From positions 186,001 through 250,000 of the forward strand of contig CAKQRQ010000001.1 of NCBI GenBank assembly GCA_934271465.1: a stretch of DNA of 64,000 nt, in the 5' to 3' direction. The notes beneath the pieces are model-generated. The model saw only the letters and a list, made by a program, of their open reading frames with translations. It was not told the origin of the DNA and did no database searches. The position numbers and the translations under genes are program-made. The DNA comes from an uncultured Alphaproteobacteria bacterium (lineage in GTDB: Bacteria > Pseudomonadota > Alphaproteobacteria > RF32 > CAG-239). Shown here one piece after another: positions 59,657 through 64,000 of this stretch (its first letter is position 1; each line of letters starts with the position of its first letter).

Positions 59657-61791
59657 TAAGCAGCTCCGAATAACTTTTTAATCTTGTCATCTACGGAATT
59701 TTCCAAATCCAAGAACTTCTTTTTAAGTTCTTCAGATGGTGTTGGCTGCTGATATTTGTAAAAATATCTGGTAAATGGTATTTCAGCACCGATTTTTATA
59801 GTCTTCTTTCTGCAATCTTCTTCAAAAATTGCATTTTCATCATCAGCTTCAAAAAATGCTTTAGCATCCGGCAAGTGCGGTAAAACTTCTCTCGCCATAT
59901 AATCAGCGATATTTTCCTGATATTTTACAATTTCAGTGTCTTTGCTATCTTTATCATAGATGATGCCTTTTTTATCTTTTTGAATATCGGCTTCCTTATC
60001 CATCTTTGACAAGCCTTTGACCAGTTTTTCTATGTCTTTCTTACCAATGCTATTGGGTAAAGCTGTTTCTAATATCTTTGTTAGAACCGGAGTAAAGGTT
60101 TCCGAATTCATCCAAACCTTATCAGATATATTGGCTTGCAAAGTATTAATAATGGCATCATAGATTGGTTTATTTGCTTTATAGCTATCTAATTTATTCT
60201 TATCTTTTCCTGTCAGTTCATTTCCTTGTTGATTTTCCAGTTCGTAAACTTTACTTTCATCATACAAATAGCTCAAAGTACCATTGGAAAGCATATCGTC
60301 AATACGTTCTTGAGTTATAGCATAACTTCTCTGCAATGGCTGCATGACTGTATATTCTCTATACAAGAACTCTGAATTATCATAGATTTTGCAAACTTTA
60401 TTTTCCTTAAAGTTTGCATATAGTTTTGTTATTTCAGCTCTGTCTTGCGGAGAGAACTCATTTTTCTTATTACCTAACGGTTTTCTTAACTTATGATAGA
60501 TATTTGAAGCATCAATCAGTTGAATTTTACCTTTTCTTTCCGCTCTTTTGTTCTTTGATAAAATCCATACATAGGTTGTAATGCCCGTGTTGTAGAACAA
60601 ATCCGTTGGTAACTGAATAATAGCTTCAATCAAATCGTGTTCCAACAAATATCTACGGATTTGTGATTCCCCTGATGAGGTTCTGCCACTAAACAAAGGT
60701 GAACCATTTTCAATAATAGCTGCACGTCCAAGTTTATCATCCATCTTGGCTATAGCGGATTGTAAGAACAAAAGCTGCGAATCACCGCCACTTGGTAAAC
60801 CTGCTCCCCAACGACCTAGTGGGGCTTTTTCATATTCTTTTCTTACAGCATCTTCTTGTCCTGCTTTGGCATCTTTCCCAGACCATGGCGTGCCAAAAGG
60901 CGGATTTTCCAACAAAAAGCGCATTTTCATATTGGGAAAACAATCTTCCTTAAATGTATCCGCATGTTTGAAATTATCAGCATTTTGACCTTTAATTAAC
61001 ATTTCTGCCAAACCAACGGCATAGGAAACGCCCATAAATTCTTGTCCATATAGTTTAACATCTGCTGTTGGATTATAGTGTTTCAAATAGCTATATGCAG
61101 TTGATAACATACCTCCGGTTCCGCAGGCTTGGTCGCAGATTGTTATAATCTTGCCATCGTCAAAAATATCATCACAGCCTTCGGAAATCAGCACGGAAAC
61201 ACACATCTTAATAATATCACGACCTGTATAATATTGTCCGGCATCAACATTTTGGAAAAATCTACCGATAAGATTTTCAAATATATAGCCCATCTTTATG
61301 CTGTCATAGGTTTTAGGGCTTAAATCCAACTCTGAAAAGGCTTTCACAACTTGATATAAACATCCGTCTTTGTTCATTTTATCAATGTGCTTGTTCATCT
61401 CTAATTCAGTAAAGATGTCTTGCACATTAGCCGAAAACCCTAAAATGTATGATTTGAAATTGGAAGCAATGTGTTCTGGGTCATTGCACAATTCTGTTAA
61501 GTCAAAGCCACTTGTGTTATAAAATTGATAACCTGTAATCCTATACATAGCAGGAGCAGGATAATCATGATGTGCATTGTATTTTGCTATAACAGCTTGT
61601 TTTGTATCAGCTAATGCACATTCTAATCTTCTTACAATAGTCATCGGGATAATAACATCACCATACTTATCTGGCATATAAGAACCACGCAGTTTATTGG
61701 CAATCCCCCATATGAAGTTCGCTTCTTGGGTTATATCAACCGGATTATCGTCCCACAATACATCAATAGCTTTTCTTTCATTAGTTCCCAT
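59656..61791 (-). CDS. hsdM: Type I DNA methyltransferase subunit M
   Basis: HsdM makes N6-methyladenine at HsdS targets. The 711-residue protein has the HsdM N-terminal helical domain, SAM motif I ICDQACGTGGML (about residues 218-229), the catalytic NPPF at 296-299 (LLENPPFGTPW) and the following GLPSGGDSQLLFLQ. It is longer than the usual 500-550 residues because of a C-terminal extension after about 520. It starts the operon; the HEPN-like gene follows directly. Confidence 0.95.
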   Translation of the reverse strand: MGTNERKAIDVLWDDNPVDITQEANFIWGIANKLRGSYMPDKYGDVIIPMTIVRRLECALADTKQAVIAKYNAHHDYPAPAMYRITGYQFYNTSGFDLTELCNDPEHIASNFKSYILGFSANVQDIFTELEMNKHIDKMNKDGCLYQVVKAFSELDLSPKTYDSIKMGYIFENLIGRFFQNVDAGQYYTGRDIIKMCVSVLISEGCDDIFDDGKIITICDQACGTGGMLSTAYSYLKHYNPTADVKLYGQEFMGVSYAVGLAEMLIKGQNADNFKHADTFKEDCFPNMKMRFLLENPPFGTPWSGKDAKAGQEDAVRKEYEKAPLGRWGAGLPSGGDSQLLFLQSAIAKMDDKLGRAAIIENGSPLFSGRTSSGESQIRRYLLEHDLIEAIIQLPTDLFYNTGITTYVWILSKNKRAERKGKIQLIDASNIYHKLRKPLGNKKNEFSPQDRAEITKLYANFKENKVCKIYDNSEFLYREYTVMQPLQRSYAITQERIDDMLSNGTLSYLYDESKVYELENQQGNELTGKDKNKLDSYKANKPIYDAIINTLQANISDKVWMNSETFTPVLTKILETALPNSIGKKDIEKLVKGLSKMDKEADIQKDKKGIIYDKDSKDTEIVKYQENIADYMAREVLPHLPDAKAFFEADDENAIFEEDCRKKTIKIGAEIPFTRYFYKYQQPTPSEELKKKFLDLENSVDDKIKKLFGAA

Positions 61792-61874
61792 AGATTAGTC
61801 TTCCAATAGCAAATTACAATTATTGTTATGATATGAATGAAGTTCTTAAATAAGCGTTTATTTCTGGAATTTTT

Positions 61875-62378
61875 TTACTGTTCACCAAGCTCAATAACAC
61901 TTACACCTTTATTCTTTGCTTGTTTGCAAAATTCATAGGCTTTGCCGTGATATTCATTAAAAGCAATGATAAAATCCGTATTCTCTATGATGTAGCGATT
62001 ACAATAGACAATGCTTAACCTTTTATATCCAGTTGCGCTTTTGTCTGGGTAAATTCAATCATCGCAAGGCTTTCCCTTATGAATATAATTTGGATTATCA
62101 ACGCCAACCGGGTGCAATTCCATTATTTTTGATATGACTAGCGCAATATGAATATGCGGATAAAGTTCCTTTGCTTCCAATACTGCATCATAGGCATCCT
62201 CTTCAAATCCACCAATTTCTCCCACAAAAAAGGTTGTAACATCTTCGTTTTCTATCAGATTTATAATTTGTTCCTTTACCTTTTCTCTTAACCAAACCCT
62301 TGCTCTTCTTTCACGCTTTCTGCCATGCATGAAATCGTAATTATTTTCTAAAAATGCACAAATTTTACCCATAATCAA
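61875..62378 (-). pseudogene. SLOG-family (DUF1273/YpsA-like) gene with one in-frame TGA
   Basis: One frame of 167 codons runs from the ATG ending at 62378 to TAA at 61875-61877, broken by TGA at 62055-62057. Before it: GKICAFLENNYDF, FFVGEIGGFEEDAYDAVLEA and IHIALVISKIMELHP. After it: IYPDKSATGYKRLSIVYCNR, then YIIENTDFIIAFNEYHGKAY, typical of the C-terminal part of the family, which ends in a RNRxMIxxSDxVIAY pattern. Full length fits the family, so the stop is a single mutation. SLOG proteins bind nucleotides and often join defence systems. Confidence 0.75.
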
Positions 62379-62658
62379 ATCCTGTTAAGTTACGCCTAAT
62401 TCCGCACTTAACAGAAACGAACAATTTTGTTGAATCGGTAACCAAGCTAAAGCAGATGTCCAATCTTGTTACCGTCAAATCCCTTGAAACTCCTTTGTTT
62501 TCCGTGCGTTTCAAGGAATTATATAGCCATAAATGCCGCTCATTCCAGCTCAACAAATTACTTAAAAAATTAGTTGATTTTAATGTTCGTTAAAGCAGCA
62601 GAACATTTTGCTCATAATTCTTTGATTCTCCTGATAAATATATCAAAAGGAGAATTTT

Positions 62659-63008
62659 ATGATTTACGGATACATCCGCAAAAGTACCGAAAAGCAATCA
62701 TTTGAGCATATGGAGTATGAAATCAACGAATACGCAGCCAAACATAATATGAAGATTGATGTTTGGGTGGAAGAGACCATATCATCAAGAAAGCCGCTTC
62801 AAAAAAGGCAATTAGGTCAATTATTGGAGAAACTGCAACCAAATGGCATTTTGATAACAAGTGAGCTCTCAAGGATTTCTAGGTCTGTTCTGGAAACTTT
62901 CTCTATTCTCCAGACCCGCTTAAACAAAAACTGCTAAGTCATCACCATCAAAGAGAATTATCATCTAGGTAATGACCTACAATCGCAAGTGCTTGCCTTT
63001 GCTTTTGG
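62659..63008 (+). pseudogene. Serine recombinase (Mpi/invertase-like) remnant cut at the CRISPR array
   Basis: From the ATG at 62659 (AAAAGGAG site upstream) the reading is MIYGYIRKSTEKQS, the resolvase start with catalytic Ser9, then QLGQLLEKL and ITSELSRISRSVLETFSIL. A TAA at 62935-62937 stops it after 92 codons. The same frame then continues with family-like VITIKENYHLGNDLQSQVLA and FAFG up to 63008, and the next base is the first base of CRISPR repeat 1. The C-terminal half (AEIER helix and HTH) is gone. Confidence 0.8.
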
Positions 63009-64000
63009 GTTATAGCTTCCTTTCCAAATCAGATATGCTATAATATATGGACCTAAAGGCGGAAGACCACACTAGTTATAGCTTCCTTTCCAAATCAGAT
63101 ATGCTATAATTAAAAGCGAATATAGATTCTTATAAAAAGGGTTATAGCTTCCTTTCCAAATCAGATATGCTATAATTTTTTTTTAGAGGATAAGGATATG
63201 AACAGCGTTATAGCTTCCTTTCCAAATCAGATATGCTATAATTCAAGAATCTATTATGTGCGGATTAGAACTGTTATAGCTTCCTTTCCAAATCAGATAT
63301 GCTATAATCAACACTCTATAAATATTTAAACAGTCACTGTTATAGCTTCCTTTCCAAATCAGATATGCTATAATGTCCAATTATTAGGATTCCTTAGACC
63401 AAAAGTTATAGCTTCCTTTCCAAATCAGATATGCTATAATAAACCCGCTTGTTCCATGATATGGCATTGAGTTATAGCTTCCTTTCCAAATCAGATATGC
63501 TATAATAAAGACAAAGCACGATTCCTGAAACGAAATGTTATAGCTTCCTTTCCAAATCAGATATGCTATAATTCTTTTGACCACTCCACGCGGCCGTTTA
63601 CGGTTATAGCTTCCTTTCCAAATCAGATATGCTATAATGCAGGTTTCAGCTATCGTCTTTCCTGAGAAGTTATAGCTTCCTTTCCAAATCAGATATGCTA
63701 TAATGGATTTAATAAGCTGATGTTTATGACAGGGGTTATAGCTTCCTTTCCAAATCAGATATGCTATAATGCCATGCTTTCGAAAACGGCGACATCAAGC
63801 GTTATAGCTTCCTTTCCAAATCAGATATGCTATAATAACATTAACAAAAATATACGAATACAGACAGTTATAGCTTCCTTTCCAAATCAGATATGCTATA
63901 ATGCCATTCGAGGGTTGAGCGGATAGCCGGTCGGTTATAGCTTCCTTTCCAAATCAGATATGCTATAATTAAATTAGTGCACTTTTCTGTTTACAATATG
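63009..64000 (+). CRISPR. CRISPR array, type II-C-like, at least 15 identical 36-bp repeats
   Basis: Repeats begin at 63009, 63075 and every 66 bases to 63867, with the last at 63934. All 15 are identical, starting GTTATAGCTTCCTTTCC and ending AGATATGCTATAAT. Of the 14 closed spacers, 13 are 30 bases and one is 31. The final 31 bases fit a 30-base spacer plus the G of a further repeat, so the array probably continues outside. Length, GTT(G/A)TAGC start and GCTA(C/T)AAT end match the Neisseria-type II-C repeat. The repeat end contains an extended -10 (TGCTATAAT). No cas gene or anti-repeat is in the window. Confidence 0.97.

Noticed and set aside
62365..62556. 63-codon open frame upstream of the SLOG gene
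   Set aside because: No ribosome site or recognisable motif, and it overlaps the SLOG start; the region instead shows a CTTGAAAC/GTTTCAAG inverted repeat of unknown meaning.
62938..63008. tracrRNA anti-repeat next to the array
   Set aside because: I looked for sequence complementary to the repeat in the 70 bases before repeat 1 and found none; the stretch reads as recombinase remnant.
63384..63926. Open frames with repeated peptides inside the CRISPR array
   Set aside because: They are translations of the repeats and spacers, not genes.

Overview
The window is an alphaproteobacterial chromosome segment of fairly low GC. Lineage evidence is strong. There is a permuted two-piece ssrA (tmRNA) gene with the tag ANDNNVAPVALAA, the runs nlpD-like/yajC/secD/secF and yceD/rpmF/plsX/ihfA/merR, and an SspB-family ClpX adaptor. 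A gut or host-associated, AT-rich Rhodospirillales-like bacterium would fit, but that placement is inference. All ordinary genes use the standard bacterial code.

Layout. 1-7.0 kb (minus strand): sucC (3' end outside the window), sufE, then the SUF iron-sulfur operon sufB-[MazG-like]-sufC-sufD-sufS-sufT. 7.1-13.4 kb (plus): a PAS/degenerate-GGDEF membrane protein, an NlpD-like amidase activator, yajC-secD-secF, a flavin reductase-like protein and a small membrane protein. 13.4-22.3 kb: DNA glycosylase, nitroreductase, tRNA-Pro(GGG) followed by a 186-bp structured tandem repeat, DUF5131 protein, transporter-like protein, ABC-F ATPase, YbaK, an unrecognised gene that appears to have cut an AraC regulator, then a TetR regulator and methyltransferase with a clear operator. 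22.3-24.65 kb: an AT-rich cassette (radical SAM with one nonsense codon, P-loop kinase, NUDIX hydrolase) flanked by a 150-bp direct duplication of the methyltransferase 3' end. 24.7-38.5 kb: SIMPL protein, phosphoesterase, ihfA/plsX/rpmF block, bamE, trmJ, cysE, sspB, ssrA, folA-thyA and an RNA-hairpin-rich intergenic region. 38.5-50.6 kb: TolC-like lipoprotein with a C-terminal cadherin/Ig-like domain, two VirB8-like paralogues, DUF2207 protein, a stand-alone nucleotidyltransferase, oligoendopeptidase F, cold-shock protein, initiator tRNA-fMet, and a LysR/hydrolase/cyclophilin-like cluster.

50.6-64 kb is an accessory defence island. It begins where an FMN-reductase gene breaks off after about 24 codons. 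It carries a small HEPN-like protein, a DUF4143 ATPase beside a perfect 43-bp palindrome, and a tightly overlapped type I restriction-modification operon (hsdM-HEPN-hsdS-membrane coiled coil-hsdR) with a HEPN-like gene inside it. Next come a nonsense-interrupted SLOG-family gene, a serine recombinase remnant, and a type II-C-like CRISPR array of at least 15 identical 36-bp repeats, each ending in an extended -10 promoter element. The recombinase homology runs to the first base of the first repeat. No cas gene lies in the window, so cas9 and tracrRNA, if present, must be to the right.

The strongest candidates for something undescribed are the HEPN gene inside the hsd operon (a PrrC/RloC-like layout without the NTPase), the radical SAM/kinase/NUDIX cassette with its 150-bp duplication, and the recombinase/CRISPR junction.
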